This document shows positions 6,397 to 13,814 of a stretch of 13,814 nt of DNA, piece after piece. The DNA is taken from positions 1-13,814 of the forward strand of contig CALADT010000074.1 of NCBI GenBank assembly GCA_937890655.1. Direction: 5' to 3'. The notes under the pieces were generated by a model, which did no database searches, was not told the DNA's origin, and was given only the letters and a program-made list of their open reading frames with translations. Numbering within the stretch: the stretch's first letter is position 1; each line of letters starts with the position of its first letter. This stretch comes from an uncultured Mucispirillum sp. (GTDB lineage: Bacteria > Chrysiogenota > Deferribacteres > Deferribacterales > Mucispirillaceae). A program made the position numbers and the translations under genes.

Positions 6397-8409
6397 TTAT
6401 ACTTTAAACTGGTCTACAAGTTTTTTTAAAGCTTCAGTTCTTTCTTGTAAATGTTCTACTGTAATAGAGATTTCATTAACTGCTGCATTACTTTCTTCAA
6501 TACCACTGGCAATAGCTTGAGTTTTATCTGTTACATTTTGCACAGTGTTATGTTGTGCTCTAAAACCATCCATTAAGTTATTTGTAGAGTGTGCCACATT
6601 TTCTACACCACCTACAACAGATTTAAATGATGAAGTGGTTTCTTCAATAACATTTACACCACTTGTTACACTATCTGTTGCAGAGTTCATCTCTTTAGAT
6701 GCTCGTTCTGATTCCTGCTGTAATGTGGAAATAATCATTTCTATTTCACTGGTTGCTTTTGTAGTTCTTTCTGCAAGTTTTCTAACTTCATCAGCTACCA
6801 CAGCAAAACCTCTGCCTGCTTCTCCTGCTCTTGCTGCTTCAATAGCTGCATTTAGTGCTAAAAGGTTTGTTTGGTCTGCTATATCATTAATAACTGTTAA
6901 TATTTCCCCAATTTGTGTGGAACTTTCAAGAAGATTATCAATAGTATTTGATAAGTTTGTGGTATTATTATTAATTTCTAACATTGTGTTTTTAATATGG
7001 AATAAAGAATCACTTCCTTTTGTGGTGCTAGTGTTTGTTTCATCAATAACTCTTAATGTGGAAATAAGTTCATTATTAGCAATTTCTGATGTTTCTGAAA
7101 TATGGTTCATTTCATCTACTATGCTAGAAACTTGTTCTGTTTGGGAGCTAAATGTAGCAGAAAGTTCTTCAATAGTTGCAGCAAGCTGGTTATTGCCTGA
7201 AGCCACTTCGTTTGTGGAATATTTTACTTCTTCTACAATATCCTGCACGCTTTTAATAAATGTATTAAAATATTTTGCAAGTTCTGCTATTTCATCATTT
7301 GAGTATGCTTGTAATCTGATAGTTAAATCTTTATTACCACTGGTTAAATCAACAGCAGTTTTTACAAAAGAACGTATAGGTTTTATAATTGTGGATTGTG
7401 TAACAAATACTGATAAAACAATTATAATAGACATAATAATAAGAATCGTAACAATTATGTAGTTTGTTCTACGTAAAGAATCTTCTGCATATTGAGAGCG
7501 GTTTTTTATTAATTCATTAATAGATGTTGATATTTGTTTACTAATATCGCTATATATTGCCATACTTTCTGAACGTTTTGCTGTAATAGATGCACGTTCA
7601 TTATAACCTTTAAAAACTTCTTGAAATACTTTATTACTTTCCCCAAGCATTTTTAGCATATTATCAAGCACATTAAGTGATGCACGGTTTACAATATTTT
7701 CTCGTATAGCAAGTAATTCTTCATGAATATTTTTCATATATACGCCCACTCTTTCAAGCTCTTTTACTTCGCCTGTATATCTTGCTGCAGAAAAAATATC
7801 TAAAGCATGGGCAGTATTTACTGCAATATTTGCAACTCTTGAATAGTTTGCAAAATAGTTTAAAGCAACTCTAGGGTCATCAGTATTATTTCTAATAACT
7901 TTTGCTGTTGCTGTTCTTAAATCTTCACTGGCATCTAAAAAGGCGTTTGCCTGTTTAATAAGTTCTCTTTCTTTTGGAACAATTTGATGTCGTATATCTA
8001 TTTGCTGTATTGATGTTTGTAAAAATGTCATAACAGCTGTTTTATACTCTGGAAACCTTGAAGCAATGTCTGGAATTAGTGCTGCTGATTCTTTATTTGA
8101 AAGAATTTTTTCCATTTCAAGTAAATGTTTTTCTGCTGCTTTTTCATGGGTTACTATTTTGTCATAATTTTCTTGTGTAGGCCTTACAATATATATATTA
8201 AATATACGTCTCATTTCAGCAATTTCACTATTTAATGACACATTTGAATCAAATAAACTAATATATATATGGTTAATATTATATGCTATTTTACCTGCAT
8301 TTTTTGTGGAATAAAAAGAATATACCCCCATAACAAATGATACAAAAGCAATAATAGCTAATATACCAAAAATCTTTGCTGCAATAGTAATTTTAATTTT
8401 ACTATTCAT
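6397..8409 (-). CDS. Methyl-accepting chemotaxis protein
   Basis: Transmembrane chemoreceptor that controls the CheA kinase through CheW. In 670 residues: TM1 at about 11-31; a periplasmic, mostly helical sensor domain of about 284 residues (32-315); TM2 at about 316-337; HAMP at about 338-391; and a cytoplasmic coiled coil. The conserved hairpin tip lies at about 507-549, with DQTNLLALNAAIEAARAGEA and then FAVVADEVRKLAERT. The sensor is longer than a simple four-helix bundle (about 160 residues) and is closer in size to helical bimodular (HBM) sensors; the ligand cannot be read. The C-terminus ends VDQFKV with no CheR-tethering pentapeptide. A strong Shine-Dalgarno and a sigma70-like promoter lie upstream; no FliA-type site was seen. 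No other chemotaxis gene is adjacent. Confidence 0.96.
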   Translation of the reverse strand: MNSKIKITIAAKIFGILAIIAFVSFVMGVYSFYSTKNAGKIAYNINHIYISLFDSNVSLNSEIAEMRRIFNIYIVRPTQENYDKIVTHEKAAEKHLLEMEKILSNKESAALIPDIASRFPEYKTAVMTFLQTSIQQIDIRHQIVPKERELIKQANAFLDASEDLRTATAKVIRNNTDDPRVALNYFANYSRVANIAVNTAHALDIFSAARYTGEVKELERVGVYMKNIHEELLAIRENIVNRASLNVLDNMLKMLGESNKVFQEVFKGYNERASITAKRSESMAIYSDISKQISTSINELIKNRSQYAEDSLRRTNYIIVTILIIMSIIIVLSVFVTQSTIIKPIRSFVKTAVDLTSGNKDLTIRLQAYSNDEIAELAKYFNTFIKSVQDIVEEVKYSTNEVASGNNQLAATIEELSATFSSQTEQVSSIVDEMNHISETSEIANNELISTLRVIDETNTSTTKGSDSLFHIKNTMLEINNNTTNLSNTIDNLLESSTQIGEILTVINDIADQTNLLALNAAIEAARAGEAGRGFAVVADEVRKLAERTTKATSEIEMIISTLQQESERASKEMNSATDSVTSGVNVIEETTSSFKSVVGGVENVAHSTNNLMDGFRAQHNTVQNVTDKTQAIASGIEESNAAVNEISITVEHLQERTEALKKLVDQFKV

Positions 8410-8413
8410 AAAC

Positions 8414-8420
8414 TCACCTC
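8414..8420 (-). promoter_or_regulatory. Strong ribosome binding site of the chemoreceptor
   Basis: On the minus strand GAGGTGA lies 4 nt before ATG 8409. It is the best Shine-Dalgarno match in the window and confirms this start. Confidence 0.75.
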
Positions 8421-8469
8421 AACCCAAATACTTAAATATTGGCTATATTAATTAATGAAAATCTTTACA

Positions 8470-8498
8470 ATACTATATATTATTGTTATGGATGTCAA
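8470..8498 (-). promoter_or_regulatory. Sigma70-type promoter of the chemoreceptor
   Basis: On the minus strand a perfect TTGACA (8498-8493) and TAGTAT (8475-8470, four of six consensus bases) are 17 nt apart. Transcription would start near 8463, with a leader of about 54 nt. Confidence 0.55.
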
Positions 8499-8573
8499 GG
8501 TAAAAATATAGTTTAATGTAAATAAGCTTATTTATATAAAAATATTATGTAAAAAGGCTATTTTACTTTACAT

Positions 8574-8604
8574 TTGACAAGAGTTATTTTTTTATATCAC
8601 TAAT
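8574..8604 (+). promoter_or_regulatory. Possible promoter of the ModE-like gene
   Basis: A perfect TTGACA lies at 8574-8579. The -10 is uncertain: TATCAC (8595-8600) has a short 15-nt spacer and ACTAAT (8599-8604) a long 19-nt one. Either would start transcription close to 8610, so the ATG at 8614 would be almost leaderless. This favours the ATG at 8662. Confidence 0.35.
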
Positions 8605-8661
8605 TAGTTTTTTATGATATATAGATATATGAAGTTTAATTTTATATCAAATGGTGCAGAA

Positions 8662-9453
8662 ATGAAGCATAAAAATAACCGACAAATTGACGGCAGGTTT
8701 TGGTTTACAAATAATGGTGAGTATTTTGCAGGTAGTGGTAGAATAGAGCTTTTAAAATACATAAGGGAAACAGGTTCCATATCTAAGGCTGCAAAATCTA
8801 TGAATATGAGTTATAAAGCAGCGTGGGATAGTGTTGATGTTATGAATAAAATGACAGGCAAAACATTAGTTATGCGTGTTAGTGGTGGTAAAAATGGTGG
8901 TGGTAGTATTTTAACAGCAGAAGGGAACTCTTTTGTAGAAAAATATGAAAAATACGCAAAAATGTTTGATTCTATTTTAAATATGATAGAAGAAAACCCA
9001 GATATAGACGGTATTATTAATAATTTAGAGTTAAAATCCTCTGCTGATAATATGTTTTATGGAAAAGTGTTATCTATTTCTGATGGTGCTGTTTATTCTA
9101 TGGTGAAAATAGAAGTGAAAGATTTTGAGCTTTATGCTTCTATTTCAAAAAGCAGTATTGAAAAAATGGATTTAAAAGCAGGGGATAGTGTAATATCATT
9201 AATTAAATCAAATGATTTAATTTTAAGCCTTGATGATGATTTAACATTAAGCTGTCGTAATCAGTTTAAAGGCACTGTTAATGTGGTAAAAAAAGGTGCA
9301 GTAAACAGCGAAGTATATTTAAATATTGCAGATAATTTTAAATTATGCGTTATTGTTACAAATGAAAGTGTGGAAAGCATGGATATAAAATATGGAAAAG
9401 AGTTATTAGCTTTATGTAAGGCTTCATCTGTTATTTTAGTTAAAAGGTCATAA
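8662..9453 (+). CDS. ModE-like molybdate-responsive transcription regulator
   Basis: Cytoplasmic regulator of the ModE family: a LysR-type winged HTH followed by two TOBE/Mop domains that bind molybdate or tungstate. From Met 8662 it has 263 residues, the length of E. coli ModE. The HTH part reads LLKYIRETGSISKAAKSM (30-47) and then SYKAAWDSV, matching ModE's SGSIS...SYKSAWD. The Gly-rich wing SGGKNGGGSILT also matches. The two TOBE repeats begin near YGKVLSISDGAV and FKGTVNVVKKGAVNSEV. Start 8662 has GGTG 5 nt upstream. ATGs at 8614 and 8629 have no ribosome site and would add up to 16 residues. No modABC or molybdoenzyme gene is adjacent. The next gene starts directly after its stop, so the regulator may control its own operon. 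The effector is inferred from the family. Confidence 0.9.
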   Translation: MKHKNNRQIDGRFWFTNNGEYFAGSGRIELLKYIRETGSISKAAKSMNMSYKAAWDSVDVMNKMTGKTLVMRVSGGKNGGGSILTAEGNSFVEKYEKYAKMFDSILNMIEENPDIDGIINNLELKSSADNMFYGKVLSISDGAVYSMVKIEVKDFELYASISKSSIEKMDLKAGDSVISLIKSNDLILSLDDDLTLSCRNQFKGTVNVVKKGAVNSEVYLNIADNFKLCVIVTNESVESMDIKYGKELLALCKASSVILVKRS

Positions 9454-10467
9454 ATGAATTATAAAGTATTGTTTTGTAGTATATTAGTAGTCTTATTATT
9501 TTATAATTATAGTTTAGCAGAAGATATTACTCCTAAACCTTATAAAAAACATAAAATAACAGTAGTTTCAGATAACGATGCCTATTTATTGCCTTTAAGT
9601 GATAAATATTATACGGCAGGCCAAAGAATAGGCTATACTTCAAGAGAGTGGGATTTTCATAATGAAGATAACAGCAGTAAAGGTGCGTGGCTTCATAAAA
9701 TCTCACTTCATCCAGAAAATAATGTAACAAGTTTTAATATTAGTATAAATCAAGAAATATATACCCCAGAAAATAAGTCAGTTAATATTCCAGAAAATGA
9801 TTACCCCTATGGTGGCAGCCTTTATTTAACATTTGGAGTAAATCAAAGGCGTGATAAATCTCTTGAACGGTTACAATTACAACTAGGTGTCGTTGGTAAA
9901 TATTCCTTTGCAGAAGATGTTCAAAATGGAATACATAATTCAGTTAATAAAGAGCATAACAGCCCACTTCCATGGATAAACCAAGTAGGGGATGAAGTGC
10001 TTATAAATTTCTTATATAGTTATACAGCAAGGTTACGGCTTATAAATTCAAATATTATAAGTATGTATTTGTTACCAACAGCAATGGTTTCTTTAGGCAA
10101 TGGTGCTACTTATTTAGATGTTAATACAAGGTTGCAAATAGGCTATAATTTAGATACATCATTTGGAGTTCATAAAATTACATATGGTATGGATTCCATT
10201 GGAGTAACAAGTGATGATTTTATGATATATTTATATGGTGGAGTAGGGTCAAGGCTTATGGCTAGGAATATATTTGTGCAGGGTAATACTTTTCAAGAAC
10301 CATATAGACATAAAATTTATCCATTTGTTTTATATTTAGAAGCAGGTTTTTCCATTGGCTATAATGGAGTGGAGCTTTCCTATGGCATAACTCATAAAAC
10401 AAGGGAATATAAATTCCAACCAAAAGAGCATACATATGCAACTATATATATAAATTTTGCCATATAG
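9454..10467 (+). CDS. LpxR-like lipid A 3'-O-deacylase (DUF2219)
   Basis: Predicted outer-membrane beta-barrel that removes the 3'-acyloxyacyl chain of lipid A, a change that weakens TLR4 recognition in Salmonella and Helicobacter. It has 337 residues with a signal peptide at about 1-22 (cleavage after SLA). Family marks are SDND (39-42), DKYYTAGQRIGYTS (50-63; the family usually has YTNG), QEIYTPEN (100-107), PYGGSLYL (118-125), QLQLGVVGKYS and VQNGIH (156-161). Asn41-Asp42 and His161 match residues tied to catalysis in Salmonella LpxR. Alternating hydrophobic strands run to the C-terminus (IYINFAI). The ATG follows the ModE-like stop with no gap; AAAAGG (9442-9447) is its ribosome site. Family membership is strong; activity on this host's lipid A is inferred. 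Confidence 0.88.
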   Translation: MNYKVLFCSILVVLLFYNYSLAEDITPKPYKKHKITVVSDNDAYLLPLSDKYYTAGQRIGYTSREWDFHNEDNSSKGAWLHKISLHPENNVTSFNISINQEIYTPENKSVNIPENDYPYGGSLYLTFGVNQRRDKSLERLQLQLGVVGKYSFAEDVQNGIHNSVNKEHNSPLPWINQVGDEVLINFLYSYTARLRLINSNIISMYLLPTAMVSLGNGATYLDVNTRLQIGYNLDTSFGVHKITYGMDSIGVTSDDFMIYLYGGVGSRLMARNIFVQGNTFQEPYRHKIYPFVLYLEAGFSIGYNGVELSYGITHKTREYKFQPKEHTYATIYINFAI

Positions 10468-10676
10468 TAATTTTGTTTAAAATATATTAATGTTTTAATA
10501 TTTAAGTAATATGATAATATTATATAAAATATAACATTTATTCAAAAACTACTTATAAATAATCAATTATAAATTTTAAAATGTATAATATAAACACATG
10601 TATAAACTATTAATTAAGTAATGGATTTATTTAATTGATAATAGAAGTTTAAAAGATTTAATGAAGTAAAAAAGAG
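10468..10676. other. AT-rich spacer after the LpxR-like gene
   Basis: No gene and no GC-rich terminator hairpin were seen. A transcript from the LpxR-like gene could run into the antisense side of tRNA-Leu. The run of As at about 10668-10673 reads as TTTTTT just after the tRNA 3' end on the minus strand and may help end the tRNA transcript. Confidence 0.6.
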
Positions 10677-10759
10677 TGCCGAAGGCGGGACTTGAACCCG
10701 CACGAGGAAGCCCCACCACCCCCTCAAGATGGCGTGTCTACCAATTCCACCACTTCGGC
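10677..10759 (-). tRNA. tRNA-Leu, anticodon GAG
   Basis: The minus strand folds as a class II tRNA of 83 nt. The acceptor arms GCCGAAG and CTTCGGC pair fully. The D arm carries GGAATTGGTAGAC. The anticodon stem CCATC/GGTGG encloses the loop TTGAGGG, which gives anticodon GAG. A long variable arm (GGGG/CCTC with one G-U pair) and the T arm GCGGG-TTCAAGT-CCCGC follow. The discriminator is A. CCA is not encoded (next bases CTC), so it must be added after transcription. It reads CTT and CTC; CTT is common in the genes here. Confidence 0.97.
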
Positions 10760-10771
10760 GTTAGAGATATA

Positions 10772-10800
10772 CTTATATATTATAAAATATCTTTTGTCAA
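10772..10800 (-). promoter_or_regulatory. Promoter of tRNA-Leu
   Basis: On the minus strand a perfect TTGACA (10800-10795) and TATAAG (10777-10772, five of six consensus bases) are 17 nt apart. The start would be near 10765, a few bases before the mature tRNA 5' end at 10759. This is the best promoter in the window. Confidence 0.75.
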
Positions 10801-10975
10801 GAGTCTATATATATTATATGTAATTTTTTTATTAACTTGTTTTTTGCAAGTTTTATATAATATTATAAAAATAGGGTAGGTATTGTTTTGATATTCTTTT
10901 TTATTAGTAAAGTGTTCTATTACCTATATACAATATTGTTACAAAAGATTATCCATACATATATAATTAATAAAA

Positions 10976-11002
10976 AAAGCTGGCTTTATTTTAGCCAGCT
11001 TT
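10976..11002 (-). terminator. Intrinsic terminator of the symporter operon
   Basis: The arms AAAGCTGGCT (10976-10985) and AGCCAGCTTT (10993-11002) pair perfectly around a 7-nt loop. On the minus strand the stem runs into seven Ts (AGCTTTTTTTA), starting 21 nt after the symporter stop. On the + strand the tail (TTTATATATAA) is weaker. Confidence 0.9.
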
Positions 11003-11023
11003 ATATATAATATTTAAGTTTTT

Positions 11024-12238
11024 TTATGATACTTCTTTTTTATTTTTTTTGAATATTCCTTGTAAAATTAAAGCAAGTGCACCGTCCCCTGTAATATTAC
11101 ATGCTGTTCCAAAACTATCCTGCAGGGCAAAAATAGCCATTACAAGTGCCACTGCTGTGGTATCAAAACCTAAAACAGAAATTATTATACCAACAGATGC
11201 TGCAACTGTTCCACCAGGAACGCCAGGAGCACCCACTGCAAAAATGCCTAAAAGCACAATAAATATAAGCATAGATGAAAGTTCAGGTAGTGCACCTGTT
11301 AATATGTAACTTATACCCATTACAAAAAATGTTTCTGTTAAAACAGAGCCACAAAGGTGGATTGTGGAACCTAAAGGTATTGCAAAATCTACCACATCTT
11401 GGTCTAATGCATCAGATTTATTAGCACATTTTAAAGCAATAGGTAAAGTAGCAGCACTAGACATTGTGCCAACTGCTGTAAAATATGCGGGGGCATAATG
11501 TTTAAATACTCTCACAGGAGATTTTTTTGATACAATACCACCGATAGTATATAAAAAAGCAAGCCATATAAAGTGACCGGCTAAAACTATTAATATCATT
11601 TTAATAAATACAGGTAGTTGGTCTGTTATTTTACCTTGGTTTGTTAGCTCTATAAATGTCGTTAATATAAAAAATGGTAAAATAGGTATAACTACTTTAT
11701 TTACTAAAAGCATAACTATATTATGTAATTCATTAAATAGTTTTTCAAGCATTACAGATTTTGTATATATAATTGCAAGTCCAAAAGTAATTGCAAAAAA
11801 TAATGACGTTAATACAGGAAACATAGGTGGAATATTAAGTTCAAATATTAATTTCATAGGCTCTTGTTCTGTAATAGTGCTTACAATATTTAAGTGTGGT
11901 ATTATTAAATAACCAGCAACCATAGCAAAAGCTGCTGCAAGCACAGAAGAAGTGTAAGCTAATAAAAGCATCGTAGTTAGCATTTTATTAGTATTATTTT
12001 TAATACCTGTAATGGCTGGTGTAATAAAGCCTATAATTATTAAAGGCACCATAAAAAATATTACCTGCCCTAAAATGTGCTTAATAGAAAGAACAATCTG
12101 CATTAAAACTTCCTGTGTGCTTAAACTTCCTTCTGCTGCATTAGTGCTTGTATTATTAATAAGTATTCCTAAAACAATACCTAAAATAACGGCAGTAATA
12201 ATTTTTATCAAAAGATAATCTCGTTTTTTTTCTTTCAT
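11024..12238 (-). CDS. DAACS/SDF-family amino acid or carboxylate:cation symporter
   Basis: Inner-membrane secondary transporter of the GltP/DctA/SstT (SDF) family; 404 residues, the usual length. Visible marks are TM1 at about 9-28, FFMVPLIIIGFITPAI at 61-76, the HP1 serine motif MSSAATLP (259-266), PLGSTIHLCGS in TM7 (288-298), the HP2 loop APGVPGGTV (337-345) and NITGD in TM8 (381-385). Compared with GltPh from memory, TM8 keeps Asp394 (Asp374 here), Asn401 (Asn381) and Asp405 (Asp385). Arg397, which holds the acidic side chain, is Gly377, and the TM7 NMDGT is HLCGS. A non-acidic substrate and altered cation coupling are therefore likely. GGAG (12246-12249) gives the start. It lies 19 nt after the upstream gene and ends in a strong terminator. 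Confidence 0.93.
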   Translation of the reverse strand: MKEKKRDYLLIKIITAVILGIVLGILINNTSTNAAEGSLSTQEVLMQIVLSIKHILGQVIFFMVPLIIIGFITPAITGIKNNTNKMLTTMLLLAYTSSVLAAAFAMVAGYLIIPHLNIVSTITEQEPMKLIFELNIPPMFPVLTSLFFAITFGLAIIYTKSVMLEKLFNELHNIVMLLVNKVVIPILPFFILTTFIELTNQGKITDQLPVFIKMILIVLAGHFIWLAFLYTIGGIVSKKSPVRVFKHYAPAYFTAVGTMSSAATLPIALKCANKSDALDQDVVDFAIPLGSTIHLCGSVLTETFFVMGISYILTGALPELSSMLIFIVLLGIFAVGAPGVPGGTVAASVGIIISVLGFDTTAVALVMAIFALQDSFGTACNITGDGALALILQGIFKKNKKEVS

Positions 12239-12257
12239 AAAACTACTCCAAAATATT

Positions 12258-13814
12258 TTATGTTGCTATATTTATTTCAATATCAATTTGAAACCATTCT
12301 AAAATATACTTTAAATCATTTAGCATATTATTTTCAATAGTATTTGCTAAATTTGGCAATTTTTCTTTATATTTATCTGTAATATCGTTTGTTTTATCAA
12401 GTATATCAGCAATTATTACATTTAGCTGTCCATATGTATATATATTTGTAGTAATATCCATAATAAATTCTTCTAACATTACACGAAGTTCATCAATTAA
12501 TGTTACAGGTATCTGTTTACGCTGGTAAAGAGATAAACATAAGTGGTAATCTGTATCAAAAACATTTTTTGCTTCAAATATTCTGCTGTTACTATAATGG
12601 ATATAAGCAAAAGTAACAAAAGCAGGGTAGCAGTCAAAAAAAGTATTTGTTAAATCCTGTATATATTCTTTATCAATTTCTTCTATATTTATATTTTCTA
12701 TTTCATAAAAAATATTTTTGCAGCCTAAAAATTCTTCTTGAGCTTGCAAAAAGTCTTTATGTTCAAGGTATGTTCCATCATCTACAATATATTTAGAGTT
12801 TTCAATATCGTTAATAATTTTAAGCATATAACCATTACTATTTTCTGCAATTTTAGAAATATATTCATGAAAACCACCAGTAATAAGTAACTGTAAAATA
12901 GATTGTAGTAAAAATGTTTCACTTAAATAATCTTTTACTACACCATTTTTTCCTATATTTTTTATTTCTTCTGTATAAGTTGCATAAAGTTCTATCCATA
13001 AATCTTCATAATCTCCGTCTTGGCTAGTAATCCCTTTAGGAAATACAATAGGTGCCATACCTTCTGCAATATTTGGTGCTAGTAAAAATAAGTTATGAAA
13101 TGATTGTTTTAAAGCACTTTGGTTATTTGTTTTATGGTAAATATATGATAAAAGTTGGTAGCATTCAGGCATATTTCTTTTAATAGAAATTGCTTTATTA
13201 AGTAACTCTGTTGCTTTTTCAAGGTTTTGCAGCCTAAAATATGTATAGGCTGATAAATATAAAAATTCAGGTAAATATCTACCTTCTTCTGCATATTTTT
13301 CCACAAGCTCAAGGGATTTATTAATAAAACCTTTCATATGGTATATTTCAATAACTTTTACAGCATTTAAAAAGTTTACACCGTTATAGTTAATACTATT
13401 TACTGCATAAATTATAGTATCAAAATTTTCTTTTTTTAAGTTTTCTTCAATAAATTTATTAATATTTCCTTTTGAAACTTTCGGTTTATATTCTTTATTT
13501 AAATTGACTTCTATAATTTTTCTAGCATAAAGCCCAGAATTATCAGTATAAGTAACATTAGAAGATTTTGTGCTATAATATGGGCTTAAAGAAAAGTTAG
13601 TTAATTCTTTTGCTATAAACATATTATAAAAACCACTGTCGCCACCTTTATAAATAAACTTATCATCTGATACAATTTCTGGTTCATAAACATTATTACT
13701 AATAAAAAGCCCAAAACCGTTACATACTTTTATAGGGTTTGATTTATAAAGTATATTATCTTCAGGAAAAAGTTTATTTATACCTGTGGAAGCTAAATAT
13801 TCCCATTGGGTTTT
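12258..13814 (-). CDS. Large TPR-containing protein of unknown function, 5' end missing
   Basis: 518 C-terminal residues are visible. The frame has no stop up to the right edge, so the Met at 13622 is probably internal: the 64 residues before it look like ordinary protein (for example NPIKVCNGFGLFISNN), and no good ribosome site precedes it. No signal peptide or membrane segment appears in the visible part. Counting from Met 13622, two TPR-like units lie at about 127-160 and 161-192 (FLYLSAYTYFRLQNLEKATE; CYQLLSYIYHKTNNQSALKQ), followed by an all-helical acidic region rich in Glu, Asn and Ile. It shares no clear motif with the TPR pair at 3931-6258. It lies 19 nt upstream of the symporter and is likely co-transcribed. 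Function not recognised. Confidence 0.78.
   Translation of the reverse strand, partial: KTQWEYLASTGINKLFPEDNILYKSNPIKVCNGFGLFISNNVYEPEIVSDDKFIYKGGDSGFYNMFIAKELTNFSLSPYYSTKSSNVTYTDNSGLYARKIIEVNLNKEYKPKVSKGNINKFIEENLKKENFDTIIYAVNSINYNGVNFLNAVKVIEIYHMKGFINKSLELVEKYAEEGRYLPEFLYLSAYTYFRLQNLEKATELLNKAISIKRNMPECYQLLSYIYHKTNNQSALKQSFHNLFLLAPNIAEGMAPIVFPKGITSQDGDYEDLWIELYATYTEEIKNIGKNGVVKDYLSETFLLQSILQLLITGGFHEYISKIAENSNGYMLKIINDIENSKYIVDDGTYLEHKDFLQAQEEFLGCKNIFYEIENINIEEIDKEYIQDLTNTFFDCYPAFVTFAYIHYSNSRIFEAKNVFDTDYHLCLSLYQRKQIPVTLIDELRVMLEEFIMDITTNIYTYGQLNVIIADILDKTNDITDKYKEKLPNLANTIENNMLNDLKYILEWFQIDIEINIAT

Noticed and set aside
6545..7462. 305-residue + strand open frame
   Set aside because: It lies wholly antisense to the most conserved part of the chemoreceptor; its Ser/Val/Ile-rich translation matches no family and has no ribosome site.
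10834..10852. Hairpin with arms AACTTG and CAAGTT as a terminator
   Set aside because: The stem is only 6 bp and weak, no T-tract follows on the minus strand, and on the + strand no gene ends nearby.
10676..10879. 67-residue + strand frame beginning MPKAGLEPARG
   Set aside because: It is the antisense of tRNA-Leu followed by AT-rich spacer; frames of this kind are a classic false call over tRNA genes.
11049..11309. 86-residue + strand frame, and a similar one at 12012-12218
   Set aside because: Both are antisense to the symporter and reflect its hydrophobic codons read backwards.
13622..13622. ATG at 13622 as the true start of the large TPR gene
   Set aside because: The frame stays open through 64 more plausible codons to the window edge, and no good ribosome site precedes this ATG.
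1..13814. Insertion sequences, prophage genes or a classical defence island
   Set aside because: No transposase, integrase, phage, nuclease or toxin-like motif was recognised in any translated frame, and no att-like direct repeats flank the tRNA in this window.

Overview
The window is a low-GC, AT-rich stretch of bacterial chromosome. Leucine is mostly TTA or CTT, and the spacers are nearly pure A/T. The organism looks Gram-negative and motile: it carries a YidC with a periplasmic domain, an outer-membrane lipid A deacylase of the LpxR (DUF2219) family and a chemotaxis receptor. The very low GC, the yidC-jag core and these accessory genes would suit a host-associated Deferribacterota such as Mucispirillum. 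That is a guess from general knowledge and was not checked by any search.

Left part (1-3648, all +): a tight run of five genes with gaps of 40, 2, 20 and 4 nt. They are the 3' part of yidC (membrane insertase), jag/khpB (KH-R3H RNA-binding protein), a small membrane-anchored YHS-type metal-binding protein, a two-TM TPR protein, and folE2 (GTP cyclohydrolase IB). The spacing suggests one transcript that adds a folate/queuosine entry enzyme to a membrane-biogenesis cluster.

Middle (3931-8409, all -): a chemoreceptor with a large helical sensor domain, then a two-gene operon with its own promoter. The two operon proteins share a TPR-like N-terminal module and carry related C-terminal domains, one long and one minimal, that resemble DUF6348. 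This pair is the least understood unit in the window. A perfect 11-bp inverted repeat sits between the receptor's 3' end and the operon promoter. It could be a terminator remnant or an operator.

A divergent spacer (8410-8661) separates the chemoreceptor from a ModE-like molybdate regulator (+). The regulator's stop codon directly abuts the start of an LpxR-like gene, an unusual pairing that suggests co-expression.

Right part (10677-13814, all -): tRNA-Leu(GAG) with a clear promoter; a strong intrinsic terminator; a DAACS/SDF-family symporter in which acidic-substrate and cation-coupling residues are replaced; and, 19 nt upstream of it, a large TPR protein that stays open to the right edge of the window. 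Transcription from the left (lpxR) and from the right (tRNA) converges on an AT-rich spacer in which no convincing lpxR terminator was seen.
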